From: Streptomyces palmae
Lineage (GTDB): Bacteria; Actinomycetota; Actinomycetes; Streptomycetales; Streptomycetaceae
DNA: 44,515 nt
Assembly: GCF_004684805.1 (NCBI RefSeq)
Contig: NZ_SRID01000012.1
Span: 1-44,515 of the forward strand
Direction of reading: 5' to 3'
Part shown: in pieces, positions 33,768 through 41,811 of the stretch
Numbering within the stretch: the first letter of the stretch is position 1
Layout: each line of letters starts with the position of its first letter
Notes under the pieces: generated by a model
What the model was told of the DNA's origin: nothing
Seen by the model: only the letters and a program-made list of their open reading frames with translations
Databases searched by the model: none
Program-made: the position numbers and the translations under genes

Positions 33768-34895
33768 GTGTCCACACAGGAGCTCTACGTACAGCAGCCC
33801 GAGGATCCGATCTGGCAGGTGCCCGCGAGGGGTGCCGCGCGCTTCAACTGGGAGTACGACGAGGGCCGCGAGCGGCTGCTGGCCCTCTACCAGAAGGGCA
33901 AGGACAAGCAGTGGGACGCGGTCACCCGGATCGACTGGGACCTGGAGGTCGACCCGCTGGACCCGCTGGGCGCTCCCGACGAGACGCTGATGGTGCACGG
34001 CACCCCGTACTGGGACCGCATGAGCGAGCGGAACCGGGCCGAGTTGCGGCAGCACTTCGCGGCCTGGCAGTTCAGCCAGTTCCTCCACGGCGAGCAGGGC
34101 GCGATGGTGTGTGCCGCCCGGATCGTGGAGTCGGTCCCCGACCTGGACGCGAAGTTCTACTCCGCCACCCAGACCATGGACGAGGCCCGGCACGCCGAGA
34201 TCTACAGCCGCTTCCTGCGCGAGAAGCTCGGACTGCTCTACCCGATCAACCCCGATCTGGGCTCGCTGCTCGGTGACACCCTGCGGGACTCCCGCTGGGA
34301 CATGCCCTACCTGGGCATGCAGGTGCTGATCGAGGGCCTGGCGCTGGCCGCCTTCGGCATGATCCGCGACACCACCGACAAGCCGCTGCCCCGGCAGATC
34401 CTCACCTACGTCATGCAGGACGAGGCCCGGCACGTGGCCTTCGGCCGGATGGCGCTGCGCGACTACTACCGCCAGCTCACCGACGCGGAACTCCGCGAAC
34501 GCGAGGAGTTCGTGATCGAGGGCTGCCATCTGATGCGGGACCGGCTGCGCGGCGTCGAGGTGCTGGAGAACTTCGGCATCCCGCGCGCCGAGGCCGAGGA
34601 GTACGCCGAGCGCTCCGACTTCCTGGCGCTCTTCCGCAAGCTGCTGTTCAGCCGGATCGTGCCCTGCGTCAAGGACATCGGGCTGTGGGGGGAGCGGCTC
34701 CAGCGAGCCTATGTGGACATGGGCGTGCTGGAGCTGGGGGACAGCGACCTGGACCGGCTGATGGCCGAGGACGAGTCCCAGGCCGAGGAGTTGGACGCCG
34801 CCCGCGAGCGGCGTTTCGCGGCGGAGGAACGGGCCCGTACGGCGGAGGTCGCCCAGACCATCGCGTACGGGGCCGAGGGCGGCGAGCCCAACTGA
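33768..34895 (+). CDS. Ferritin-like diiron domain protein
   Basis: This 375-residue helical protein has two strong carboxylate-histidine motifs, MDEARHAEIYSRFL and MQDEARHVAFGRMAL, plus upstream Glu in FSQFLHGEQGAMV and LIEGLALAAFG. Together these supply the ligands of a ferritin/R2-like diiron centre. Homologues are annotated only as ferritin-like; an oxygenase or desaturase role is likely but the substrate is unknown. A charged tail (EDESQAEELDAARERRFAAEERA) follows the fold. The GTG at 33768 has AGGAGG 5 bases upstream. It points away from the AurF-like gene, and the low-GC cassette lies between them. Confidence 0.85.
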   Translation: MSTQELYVQQPEDPIWQVPARGAARFNWEYDEGRERLLALYQKGKDKQWDAVTRIDWDLEVDPLDPLGAPDETLMVHGTPYWDRMSERNRAELRQHFAAWQFSQFLHGEQGAMVCAARIVESVPDLDAKFYSATQTMDEARHAEIYSRFLREKLGLLYPINPDLGSLLGDTLRDSRWDMPYLGMQVLIEGLALAAFGMIRDTTDKPLPRQILTYVMQDEARHVAFGRMALRDYYRQLTDAELREREEFVIEGCHLMRDRLRGVEVLENFGIPRAEAEEYAERSDFLALFRKLLFSRIVPCVKDIGLWGERLQRAYVDMGVLELGDSDLDRLMAEDESQAEELDAARERRFAAEERARTAEVAQTIAYGAEGGEPN

Positions 34896-34941
34896 CGCGG
34901 TGCCGGCGGATCCCCGTGAGGCGTGGCCGCCGTACGGCCGA

Positions 34942-35412
34942 CTACCAGCCGCCGGGGCTCCGCTGGCCGCCCAACTCGAACCAGGTGTCCTTGCCCGGCC
35001 CCGGACCGTGCTCGCACACGCCCCAGGCGTCGGCACCGGTGGCGATCAGCGCCATGCCGCGCCCCGACTCCTCCTGAGGGGACACGGTTGCCCGGCAGAC
35101 GGGTCGGCCGGGCGCCTCGTCGTGCACCAGGACCCGCAGGCAGTACGGGGCGGGGTTCCCGGCCCACTCGGCGAACAAGGTCACCGGCGTGGAACACCCC
35201 TTGGCCAGGCAGGCGTTCACCGCGTTGGTGACCGCCTCGGAGGTGAGCAGCAGCGCCATGTCCGTGAGGTCGCCCCGCCGCACGGCCAGCAGTAAGGCCC
35301 GCACGGTCTCTCGGGCGGCGCGTACCCACACGGGCTCCGGCGGGAAGACGAGGGAGACGAGGCGGTTCGCGTCCGCGATCTCGAAGTCGGTGGAGGGGGT
35401 GGTGGGGAGCAT
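34942..35412 (-). CDS. GHKL-type ATP-binding anti-sigma-like protein
   Basis: This 156-residue protein has a single HATPase domain: N-box LLTSEAVTNAVNACLAKG, G1-like VLVHDEAPGRP and G2 ESGRGMALIATGADAWGV, with a TWFEL end strand. Streptomyces has dozens of such RsbW/SpoIIAB-like proteins, many beside XRE-DUF397 pairs as here. The ATG at 35410-35412 is chosen with GGAGG 5 bases upstream. Residue 40 is encoded by TTA (35293-35295), so translation should depend on the bldA tRNA and be delayed to later growth. It diverges from the XRE gene. It could sequester a regulator or sigma factor; the partner is not shown by sequence. Confidence 0.88.
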   Translation of the reverse strand: MLPTTPSTDFEIADANRLVSLVFPPEPVWVRAARETVRALLLAVRRGDLTDMALLLTSEAVTNAVNACLAKGCSTPVTLFAEWAGNPAPYCLRVLVHDEAPGRPVCRATVSPQEESGRGMALIATGADAWGVCEHGPGPGKDTWFELGGQRSPGGW

Positions 35413-35587
35413 GGCGACCTCCAACAGTGCATATCCCTGGCGGGAGTTGGATCGCCGACGCTAGGCGTACCGGTGTATTCGTTACAACTGTGTCCGGCGG
35501 AATTCCTTCGTGTGGGTGACCTGACGGCGATGGGGTGGTTCCTGCGGGGCCCGCGGGACACACTGCGAAGGTCGCAGGGAGGGACGC

Positions 35588-36469
35588 ATGCCGCCGAGAA
35601 GTACTCCGAGTGAACGACAGCGTCGACTGGGCGCCGAGCTTCGCAAGCTACGGACAGGTGCGCGGATGTCCGGCGACGAAGCCGGTGCGCTGCTGGGGGT
35701 GGAACGCACCCGGATAAGCCATATCGAGGCCGGGCGCGTCGACGTGCCCCGCAACGGGCTGTACAAGTTGCTCCGTGCGTATGGCTGCCCGGAGGGCCCG
35801 CTGTTCGAGGGGCTGATGGAGATGGCCCACGACCGGGGCAAGGGCTGGTGGGACGAGTTCCGGGACGTGGTGCCTCGCAGGCACCTCGACCTGGCGGAGC
35901 TCGAATCCCGCGCCTCGGCCATTTGTATGCACGAGCCCATGTTCATCCCGGGCATGCTTCAGACGCCGGCCTACGCGCGTGCCGTCATCCAGGCGACAGG
36001 CAGAGATCCCGAACACATCGACAGGTATGTGGGGTTTCGTGTGGCGCGGCAGCGGATCCTTGAAGGCGATCGTCCGGCTGCGTACCACGCGGTGATCCAT
36101 GAGGCGGCTCTGCGTGTGAGAGTCGGCGGCGTCGACGTCATGCGCAAGCAGCTGCTGCGGCTGATCGAGGTGTCCAGGCTGCCCAACGTGACCTTGCAGA
36201 TCTTCCCGTTCGAGAGGGGTGCCTACGCGGCTTTCAGTCGCCCCTTCCTGATTTTCCACGGCTCGACTCCGGAACTGCGCACGGTCTACCTGGAGCGGCC
36301 GGACGATTCGGTGTTCCTGGGGGATGGAGAGCGCATCGAGGGCTACGCCAAGATGTTCGAGAAGCTGGCCGACTTGGCGCTTGCACCGGTCGATCCAGAG
36401 GCCGCACCGGAGTCCCATCTCTCCCGCGACTCGCTGGGGCTGATCCAGCACGCCATATACGAACTGTGA
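35588..36469 (+). CDS. XRE helix-turn-helix regulator with DUF5753 domain
   Basis: This 293-residue protein has an N-terminal XRE HTH (about 10-68: RLGAELRKLRTGARMSGDEAGALLGVERTRISHIEAGR). A DUF5753 ligand or partner domain follows, beginning WWDEFRDVVPRRHLDLAELESRA and including MFIPGMLQTPAYARAVI, LPNVTLQIFPFERGAYAA and SVFLGDGERIEGY. This is the WhiJ-like architecture of Streptomyces development and antibiotic regulators. The ATG at 35588 has GGGAGGG 5 bases upstream. It is followed 11 bases later by its usual DUF397 partner and diverges from a GHKL ATPase, completing the common three-gene arrangement. Confidence 0.95.
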   Translation: MPPRSTPSERQRRLGAELRKLRTGARMSGDEAGALLGVERTRISHIEAGRVDVPRNGLYKLLRAYGCPEGPLFEGLMEMAHDRGKGWWDEFRDVVPRRHLDLAELESRASAICMHEPMFIPGMLQTPAYARAVIQATGRDPEHIDRYVGFRVARQRILEGDRPAAYHAVIHEAALRVRVGGVDVMRKQLLRLIEVSRLPNVTLQIFPFERGAYAAFSRPFLIFHGSTPELRTVYLERPDDSVFLGDGERIEGYAKMFEKLADLALAPVDPEAAPESHLSRDSLGLIQHAIYEL

Positions 36470-36480
36470 GAAGGAGACAG

Positions 36481-36678
36481 ATGTCCCCCCTCGTGTGGCG
36501 CAAGTCCTCGTTCAGCACCGGCGACACCGGCGAATGCGTGGAGCTGGCCGCCGGCCCTTCCGGAACCGTCCGTATCCGGGAGAGCGACGCCCCGGACGCG
36601 GTCGCCCGCACCACCCCCGCCGCGCTGCGCGCCTTCGTGCGGGCCGTCAAGGCAGGCGCGTTCGACCGAATCATGTGA
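36481..36678 (+). CDS. DUF397 small partner protein
   Basis: This 65-residue protein has the full DUF397 pattern: WRKSSFSTGDTGECVELAAGP near the start, VRIRESDAPDA in the middle and LRAFVRAVKAGAFD at the end. DUF397 proteins pair with WhiJ-like XRE regulators and are thought to modulate them. The ATG at 36481 has AAGGAG about 6 bases upstream; an in-frame GTG at 36466 overlapping the XRE stop is less likely. It is the second gene of the operon and may act as an antitoxin-like or co-regulator protein. Confidence 0.94.
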   Translation: MSPLVWRKSSFSTGDTGECVELAAGPSGTVRIRESDAPDAVARTTPAALRAFVRAVKAGAFDRIM

Positions 36679-36684
36679 CGAGAT

Positions 36685-36697
36685 CAAGATCATCTTG
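36685..36697. promoter_or_regulatory. 13-base palindrome just after the DUF397 gene
   Basis: CAAGAT-C-ATCTTG is a perfect AT-rich dyad beginning 6 bases after the stop codon. It may be an operator for a promoter in the following 270-base spacer or a WhiJ-like binding site. Location is the only support. Confidence 0.35.
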
Positions 36698-36775
36698 TGA
36701 CACTTCCCTTGGTACGTTCATGGGGCGCTGATCGCCACAAACGGCTTCCGTTGGGGAGGAAGGCGAGCGGCGTTG

Positions 36776-36805
36776 AGGTGCCCTCTACGGCGGTGGAGGG
36801 CACCT
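36776..36805 (+). terminator. Hairpin after the XRE/DUF397 operon
   Basis: AGGTGCCCTC (36776-36785) pairs perfectly with GAGGGCACCT (36796-36805) around a 10-base loop, about 100 bases beyond the DUF397 stop and 140 bases before the hydrolase gene. It is a plausible intrinsic terminator without T-run; an attenuator is also possible. Confidence 0.65.
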
Positions 36806-36948
36806 TGTGCATGTCCGCGAACGCGGCGGCTTGTCGTTCACCCCATGAGGCTCGCTCGGCAGTGGACGGGGAACGACGAGGCCAGCGCCGGTTTTCCGGG
36901 CCGAAAACGCCATGGCGGGCCTGAGCGTGCGCTTCCTAGCATGCCGTC

Positions 36949-37779
36949 ATGCCCACGGGACCAGCCTCAGACCACGCCACGCGCGCATACCTCACCGCCC
37001 CCGATGGGCGACGCCTGTCCTACCTCGACCTCGGGCCGGCGGAGGGGCGGCCCTTGCTCGCTCTGCACGGACACCTCGGCGAAGGGGCTGACTTTGTGGA
37101 ACTCGCCCGTGCCCTGGGCCCCGACGGGTGGCGGGTCATCGCGCTGGACCAGCGGGGGCACGGGGACTCCGACCGGGCGCAGCGGTACGACCGGGACGGA
37201 TACCTCGCCGATCTCCTTCTCCTGCTCACCCACCTGGGCCTGGAACACCGGCCCTTGCCGATCCTCGGACACTCCCTCGGTGCCATCAACGGTTACCACC
37301 TGGCTGCGGCGAAGCCTGACGCCGTAAGTGCCCTGATCAACATCGACGGGCCCGCGTCCCTGCCCGTGGTGGACCCTGTCCCGCTGTCCTTCCTGCTCGA
37401 CCTGCCGTACTCCGCTCCCACCCGCGAGGAACTCCGCGAGGAACTCCTCCTTGCCTGCGGCGCCCTGACGCCGCTGCTGGAAAGCGGATTGCGACCGCAC
37501 CACGAGGGGTGGCGGCTCGGCTGCCACCCCGCGGACATGGTCGACTCCGACACCCGCGTGCTCGGCGACCACTGGCGCCAGTGGCTGGGCTCCCGCTGTC
37601 CCGCGCTGCTTCTGCACGGCACGGCCAGTACCGTTCTGCCGACCGCACAGGCTCGCGAGATGGCATCGCGGCGCCCCAGGACCGCCCTGGTCGAGTTGGA
37701 CGCCGATCACTGGGTGCATCTGCGGAGGCCGAAGGAGTCGGCGGCCGCGATCCGCCGATTCCTGGGCGCCAGTTCTTGA
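36949..37779 (+). CDS. Alpha/beta hydrolase
   Basis: This 276-residue protein has the alpha/beta hydrolase fold: the oxyanion-hole loop LLALHGHLGEG, VIALDQRGHGDSD, the nucleophile elbow ILGHSLGA with Ser109, and a C-terminal DADHWVHL carrying the catalytic His. LLHGTASTVLP would place an acid or cap element. It lacks signal and membrane segments, so it is cytoplasmic. Substrate specificity cannot be read from the sequence; esterase, lactonase or carbon-carbon hydrolase are all possible. The ATG at 36949 is used, but the upstream region shows only a weak ribosome-binding site. Confidence 0.88.
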   Translation: MPTGPASDHATRAYLTAPDGRRLSYLDLGPAEGRPLLALHGHLGEGADFVELARALGPDGWRVIALDQRGHGDSDRAQRYDRDGYLADLLLLLTHLGLEHRPLPILGHSLGAINGYHLAAAKPDAVSALINIDGPASLPVVDPVPLSFLLDLPYSAPTREELREELLLACGALTPLLESGLRPHHEGWRLGCHPADMVDSDTRVLGDHWRQWLGSRCPALLLHGTASTVLPTAQAREMASRRPRTALVELDADHWVHLRRPKESAAAIRRFLGASS

Positions 37780-37858
37780 ACGGGGCAGCGGCGGACGAAC
37801 CGGGAACGGACACTCAGCTCACCGCTGACCAGCGCCTCGTGACGCGTACCACATTGAA

Positions 37859-37872
37859 ATCGGCCAACCGAT
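37859..37872. promoter_or_regulatory. Dyad and possible promoter upstream of the deacetylase
   Basis: ATCGG-CCAA-CCGAT is a 14-base dyad about 90 bases before the deacetylase start. It sits directly downstream of a TTGAAA that could be a -35, with a poor TTAGTC at 17-base spacing. This is a weak promoter and operator proposal. Confidence 0.3.
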
Positions 37873-37961
37873 CTGCTTAGTCCCGCCGTCATTGCAGGTG
37901 GAAACGCCCCCCGCGCGCGGGAACCGCCCCCCACTCGCGTGCCGAGCAGAAAGCCGTTCTC

Positions 37962-38774
37962 ATGGCATCTCTGAAGGAACAACAGCGGCGTCTGGTCATG
38001 GCCATAGCCTCTGCGCTGACGCTGATAGGCGCGGTGGTGGGGACGGTCGCGTTCACCGAGGCGCCCGCTCAGGAGACGTCCAGCGCGCAGGGCGGCAAGG
38101 CGCGCGCGGAACGGCCGGGGCGGTCGGCGGCCAAGCCGGGGGGTGAGGTGCGGGCGGTGCCGGAGAGCATCGCGCACGCCACCGAGCGCGGGGGCAAGAC
38201 GGTGAGCATCACCATCGACGACGGGCCGGACCCGAACTGGACGCCCCAGGTGCTGGACGTCCTGAAGGACAACGGGGTCAAGGCCACCTTCTGCATGGTG
38301 GGCCCGCAGGCCCAGGCCCACCCGGACATGGTCAAGCGGGTGGTGGCGGCCGGGCACCGGCTGTGCGACCACACCATCTCCCATGACACCGCCATGGACC
38401 GCAAGCCGGTGGCGTACCAGCAGCGCCAGATCCTGGACGCGCAGCGGATGATCGAGGCGGCCTCGGGCGGCGTCAAGGTGCGGTACTACCGGGCCCCGGG
38501 CGGCGCGTTCACCCCGGACAGCCGGCGGATCGCCGCCGCGCACGGGATGCGCCCGCTCGGCTGGAACGTGGACACCAAGGACTTCCAGCTCCCCGGCACC
38601 GCCGCGATCGTGCACACCGTGAAGAGCCAGCTGTCCAACGGGCCGACCATCCTCTTCCACGACGCCGGCGGCCCGCGCGCCCAGACCGTGGAGGCGCTGC
38701 GGCAGCTGCTGCCCTGGCTCAAGTCGCAGGGGTACGGCTTCAGCTTCCCCGAGATCGCCCCGGCCGGCCGCTGA
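37962..38774 (+). CDS. Polysaccharide deacetylase (NodB/CE4), secreted or membrane-anchored
   Basis: This 270-residue protein has an N-terminal hydrophobic helix (about 11-31) that can be a signal anchor, a short basic linker and a CE4 domain. Motif 1 is TIDDGPDP (Asp86, Asp87), motif 2 is DHTISH (His137, His141 for metal), motif 3 is YYRAPGG, and the final His is in ILFHDAGG. It should remove N-acetyl groups from peptidoglycan, chitin-like or secreted polysaccharides. There is no alanine cleavage motif of high quality, so a membrane-anchored form is likely. The ATG at 37962 has only a weak ribosome-binding site. It is convergent with the PBP gene and is another of several cell-wall enzymes in the window. 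Confidence 0.92.
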   Translation: MASLKEQQRRLVMAIASALTLIGAVVGTVAFTEAPAQETSSAQGGKARAERPGRSAAKPGGEVRAVPESIAHATERGGKTVSITIDDGPDPNWTPQVLDVLKDNGVKATFCMVGPQAQAHPDMVKRVVAAGHRLCDHTISHDTAMDRKPVAYQQRQILDAQRMIEAASGGVKVRYYRAPGGAFTPDSRRIAAAHGMRPLGWNVDTKDFQLPGTAAIVHTVKSQLSNGPTILFHDAGGPRAQTVEALRQLLPWLKSQGYGFSFPEIAPAGR

Positions 38775-38786
38775 CCCGCACCGCAC

Positions 38787-40244
38787 TCAGCGGCGCAGCG
38801 CCGCCCGCATCACCTCGCGGGCGATCGGCCCCCCGTCACCGCCGCCCGTGATGTCCTCGCGGCGGGACTTCGCCCCCTCCACCACCACCGCCACCGCGAC
38901 GCGGGGCGCGTGCTCCTCGCGCTGCCGGGCCCAGCCGATGAACCAGGCGTAGGGCACGCCCGCGTTGCGCACCCCGTGCTGGGCGGTGCCGGTCTTGGCG
39001 CCCACCACGGCGCCGGGCAGGGCGGCCTGGCGGCCGGTGCCGTGGCTGACCACCCCCACCATCAACCGCTGGAGGATCTCCGCGGTGCGCGAGTGGATCG
39101 GGCGGCGCAGCACCACCGGCCGGGTGTGGTCGATGGTGGTCCCGTTGGCGTCGGTGAGCCGGTCCACCAGATAGGGCCGCATCAGCGTGCCGTGGTTGGC
39201 GACGGCGGCGGCGACCATCGCCATCTGGAGCGGGGTGGCGGCCGTGTTGAACTGGCCGATCGAGGAGAGCGCCAGCTGCGCCGGGTCCAGTCGGCGGCCG
39301 AAGGCGCTGGGGGCCACCGGGGCCGGGATGCGCAGGCCGCTGTCGTTGAAGCCGAAGCCCCGGGCGGTGGCGAGCATGCCGGGGAGCCCGACGCGTACGC
39401 CGAGCCGGGCGAAGACCGTGTTGCAGGAGAGGGCGAGCGCGCGCCGCAGGGAGGCGTGGGCGCAGTGGCGGGAGCCGTCGCGCAGCCGGGTGGTGGTGCC
39501 GGGCAGGGTGTACGGACTGCCGGTGTCGGTCCGGGCGTTCGGGTCGGTGACGATCCCGTGCTCCAGCGCCGCGGCGGCGGTGACCACCTTGAAGGTGGAG
39601 CCGGGTGGGTAGGTGCGGCTGAGCGCCCGGTTGAGCATCGGCTGCCGCGGGTCGGTGGTGAGCCGGGCCCAGTTCTGGGCCACCTTGCCGTCGTTGCCGG
39701 AGAGCCCGCCCGGGTCGTAGGAGGGCGTACTGACCAGGGCGAGGATCTCCCCGGTGGTCGGTTCGACGGCGGCGACCGCGCCCGTCCGGCCGTGCAGCGC
39801 GCGGTAGGCGGCGCGTTGCACGGCGGGGTCGATGGTGGTCTCCACCGCCCCGGCGGGCTGCGGGGTGCGGGTGAACCTGTGCCACAGCCGCATCAGGTCC
39901 AGCCGGGTGTCACTGCCGGAGAGGACGCCGTCCGCGGCGGACTCCAGCAGGGAGGTGCCGAAGGTCTGCGAGGCGTAGCCGGTGACCGGGGCGTACAGCG
40001 GCCCGTCCCGATAGGTGCGCTCGTAGCGCAGCCGCTGCCTGGTGTCCTTCGAGCCGGTCACCGGCACCCCGCCGACCAGGATGTCGCCGCGCGGATGGCC
40101 GTAGCGGGCGATCACCGGTCGGCGGTTGGCCGGATTGGTGTCGTAGGTCTTCGCCTCGAACACCTGGATGCGGACCGCGTTGGCCAGCAGCGCCGCCGAC
40201 AGCAGCAGGCAGAAGGCGGAGAGCGCCTTGATGCTGCGGGTCAT
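38787..40244 (-). CDS. Class B penicillin-binding protein (transpeptidase)
   Basis: This 485-residue class B PBP has one N-terminal membrane helix (about 7-25), a dimerisation domain with RRPVIARYGHPRGDIL, and a transpeptidase domain. Its motifs are STFK (Ser216 nucleophile, Lys219), SCN (273-275) and KTG (417-419). It cross-links peptidoglycan stem peptides outside the membrane. It lacks PASTA repeats. The ATG at 40242-40244 overlaps the stop of the upstream FtsW/RodA-like gene (ATGA), so polymerase and cross-linker are made together. The arrangement matches the pbpA-ftsW/rodA pairs of actinobacteria, but no pknB or pstP is visible here, so this is probably a second, specialised copy. Confidence 0.95.
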   Translation of the reverse strand: MTRSIKALSAFCLLLSAALLANAVRIQVFEAKTYDTNPANRRPVIARYGHPRGDILVGGVPVTGSKDTRQRLRYERTYRDGPLYAPVTGYASQTFGTSLLESAADGVLSGSDTRLDLMRLWHRFTRTPQPAGAVETTIDPAVQRAAYRALHGRTGAVAAVEPTTGEILALVSTPSYDPGGLSGNDGKVAQNWARLTTDPRQPMLNRALSRTYPPGSTFKVVTAAAALEHGIVTDPNARTDTGSPYTLPGTTTRLRDGSRHCAHASLRRALALSCNTVFARLGVRVGLPGMLATARGFGFNDSGLRIPAPVAPSAFGRRLDPAQLALSSIGQFNTAATPLQMAMVAAAVANHGTLMRPYLVDRLTDANGTTIDHTRPVVLRRPIHSRTAEILQRLMVGVVSHGTGRQAALPGAVVGAKTGTAQHGVRNAGVPYAWFIGWARQREEHAPRVAVAVVVEGAKSRREDITGGGDGGPIAREVMRAALRR

Positions 40245-41599
40245 GTCCGCGGCACCGCGTCGGCGCGGGCCCGGTCGCTGAGCCGGACGAGCAGCGCGAC
40301 GATGACCCAGTTGGTGACCACCGAGGAACCTCCCTTGGCCAGGAACGGCATGGCCATGCCGGTCAGCGGGATCAGCCCGGTCACCCCGCCCGCGATCACG
40401 AAGACCTGGAGGGCGAGGATCGAGGCCAGCCCGACCGCGAGCAGCCGCCCGAACTGGTCGCGCAGCGCGAGCGCGGCTCGGAAGCCGGCCGCCACCAGCA
40501 GGGCGTAGAGCACGAACAGCGCGGCCAGTCCGGCCAGTCCCAGCTCCTCGCCGGCGGTGGCCAGGATGTAGTCCGACTTCACCGCGAAGCCGATCAGCGC
40601 CGAGTGGCCCTCGCCCAGGCCGGTGCCCAGCTTCCCGCCCGCCGCGAAGGCGAACAGCGACTGCGCCAGCTGGCCCGGACCGGCACCGCCCGCCTCCGTC
40701 CCGGCCAGGGGATGCAGCCAGTCCTGCACCCGTCCGTTGACGCGCGGTTCCAGCCGGGCCACCGCCACCGCCCCGGCGGTGGCCAGCAGCGCGCCGAGGA
40801 CGATCCAGCCGATCCGGCCGGTGGCCGCGTACAGCATGACCACGAACAGCCCGAAGAACAGGATCGAGGTGCCCAGGTCCTGCTCCAGCACCAGCACGCC
40901 CACGCTGACCAGCCAGATCGCCACCACGGGGGCCAGCACCCGGCCGGGCGGCAGCCGCAGGAACCACAACCGGCGCCCGGAGTGGGCCAGCGCGTGGCCG
41001 CCCGCCGCCAGATACGCGGCGAAGAACACCGCCAGCAGCAGCTTGGCGAACTCCCCGGGCTGGAAGGAGTACCCGGCGAACCGCACCCAGATCCGGGCGC
41101 CGTTCAGCGCCGGGAAGAAGATCGGCACGATCAGCAGGATCAGCGCCGCCAACCCGCACACATAGGCGTAGCGGGACAGCACCCGGTGGTCCCGCAGGCA
41201 GACCACCACCAGCAGGAACAGGGCCACCCCCAGGGTGGACCACACCAGCTGGGTAGGGGCGGCCCGCTCGCCCGGGGTGGCCTGGTCCAGCCGGTAGATC
41301 AGCACCAGCCCCAGGCCGTTGAGCAGCACCGCGATCGGGAGCAGCAGCGGATCCGCGTACGGGGCCCGTAACCGCACCGCCAGATGGGTCAGCAGCGCGA
41401 TCCCGCCCAGCCCGGCCGCGTAGCTGCGCGCGTCCGGGGGTACGGCGCCGCCAGTGGCCAGGCCGACCGCGGTGTAGCCCAGCAGGCAGACCACCACCGC
41501 GCCGAAGAGCAGCGCCAGCTCCACACCACGGCGGCGGGGCACTCCCGCGGTGGTGTCCCGGCCGGCGGGAGGAGCCTGGGTGGTCGTCGCGCCGCGCAT
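40241..41599 (-). CDS. FtsW/RodA-type SEDS peptidoglycan polymerase
   Basis: This 452-residue multi-spanning protein has about ten membrane helices and the SEDS motifs: a central GYSFQPGEFAKLLLA, the periplasmic loop region GTGLGEGHSALIGFAVKSDYILATAGEELG, and a final MPFLAKGGSSVVTNWV. It polymerises lipid II into glycan strands with the coupled PBP as partner. The ATG at 41597-41599 lacks a clear ribosome-binding site, and a -10-like TAGATT 6 bases upstream suggests leaderless translation. Residue 77 is TTA-encoded (41369-41371), pointing to bldA control and a role in later growth or sporulation. FtsW or RodA cannot be told apart with certainty from this sequence. Confidence 0.93.
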   Translation of the reverse strand: MRGATTTQAPPAGRDTTAGVPRRRGVELALLFGAVVVCLLGYTAVGLATGGAVPPDARSYAAGLGGIALLTHLAVRLRAPYADPLLLPIAVLLNGLGLVLIYRLDQATPGERAAPTQLVWSTLGVALFLLVVVCLRDHRVLSRYAYVCGLAALILLIVPIFFPALNGARIWVRFAGYSFQPGEFAKLLLAVFFAAYLAAGGHALAHSGRRLWFLRLPPGRVLAPVVAIWLVSVGVLVLEQDLGTSILFFGLFVVMLYAATGRIGWIVLGALLATAGAVAVARLEPRVNGRVQDWLHPLAGTEAGGAGPGQLAQSLFAFAAGGKLGTGLGEGHSALIGFAVKSDYILATAGEELGLAGLAALFVLYALLVAAGFRAALALRDQFGRLLAVGLASILALQVFVIAGGVTGLIPLTGMAMPFLAKGGSSVVTNWVIVALLVRLSDRARADAVPRT

Positions 41600-41605
41600 G
41601 ACGGG

Positions 41606-41634
41606 AATCTAGCAAGCGTTGCGGCGTATGTCCC
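41606..41634 (-). promoter_or_regulatory. Candidate leaderless promoter of the SEDS/PBP operon
   Basis: On the minus strand GGGACA (41629-41634) and TAGATT (41606-41611) are 17 bases apart, and the ATG begins 6 bases after the -10-like element. The surrounding 60 bases are unusually AT-rich for this genome. It predicts a transcript starting at or very near the A of the start codon. Confidence 0.45.
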
Positions 41635-41811
41635 TTATGTTGATATTTATCGGGGAGGCGGTGGGCGGCGGGGATGACCGGGCGACGGGGTGACGGGAGC
41701 GTGTTGACGCCGCCCGTGCCGCGGGCCGGTCGACCATTCGTCGGCGAGCCGAGCCGCCGCCCGCACATGGACCGCCGGGCGCGGTGCGGTGGGGTTCCCT
41801 GTCGCGGTCCG

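Noticed and set aside
38787..41768. A single 993-codon minus-strand protein joining PBP and the upstream gene
   Set aside because: The upstream half is the wrong frame of the FtsW-like gene. The PBP has its own ATG overlapping the FtsW-like stop.
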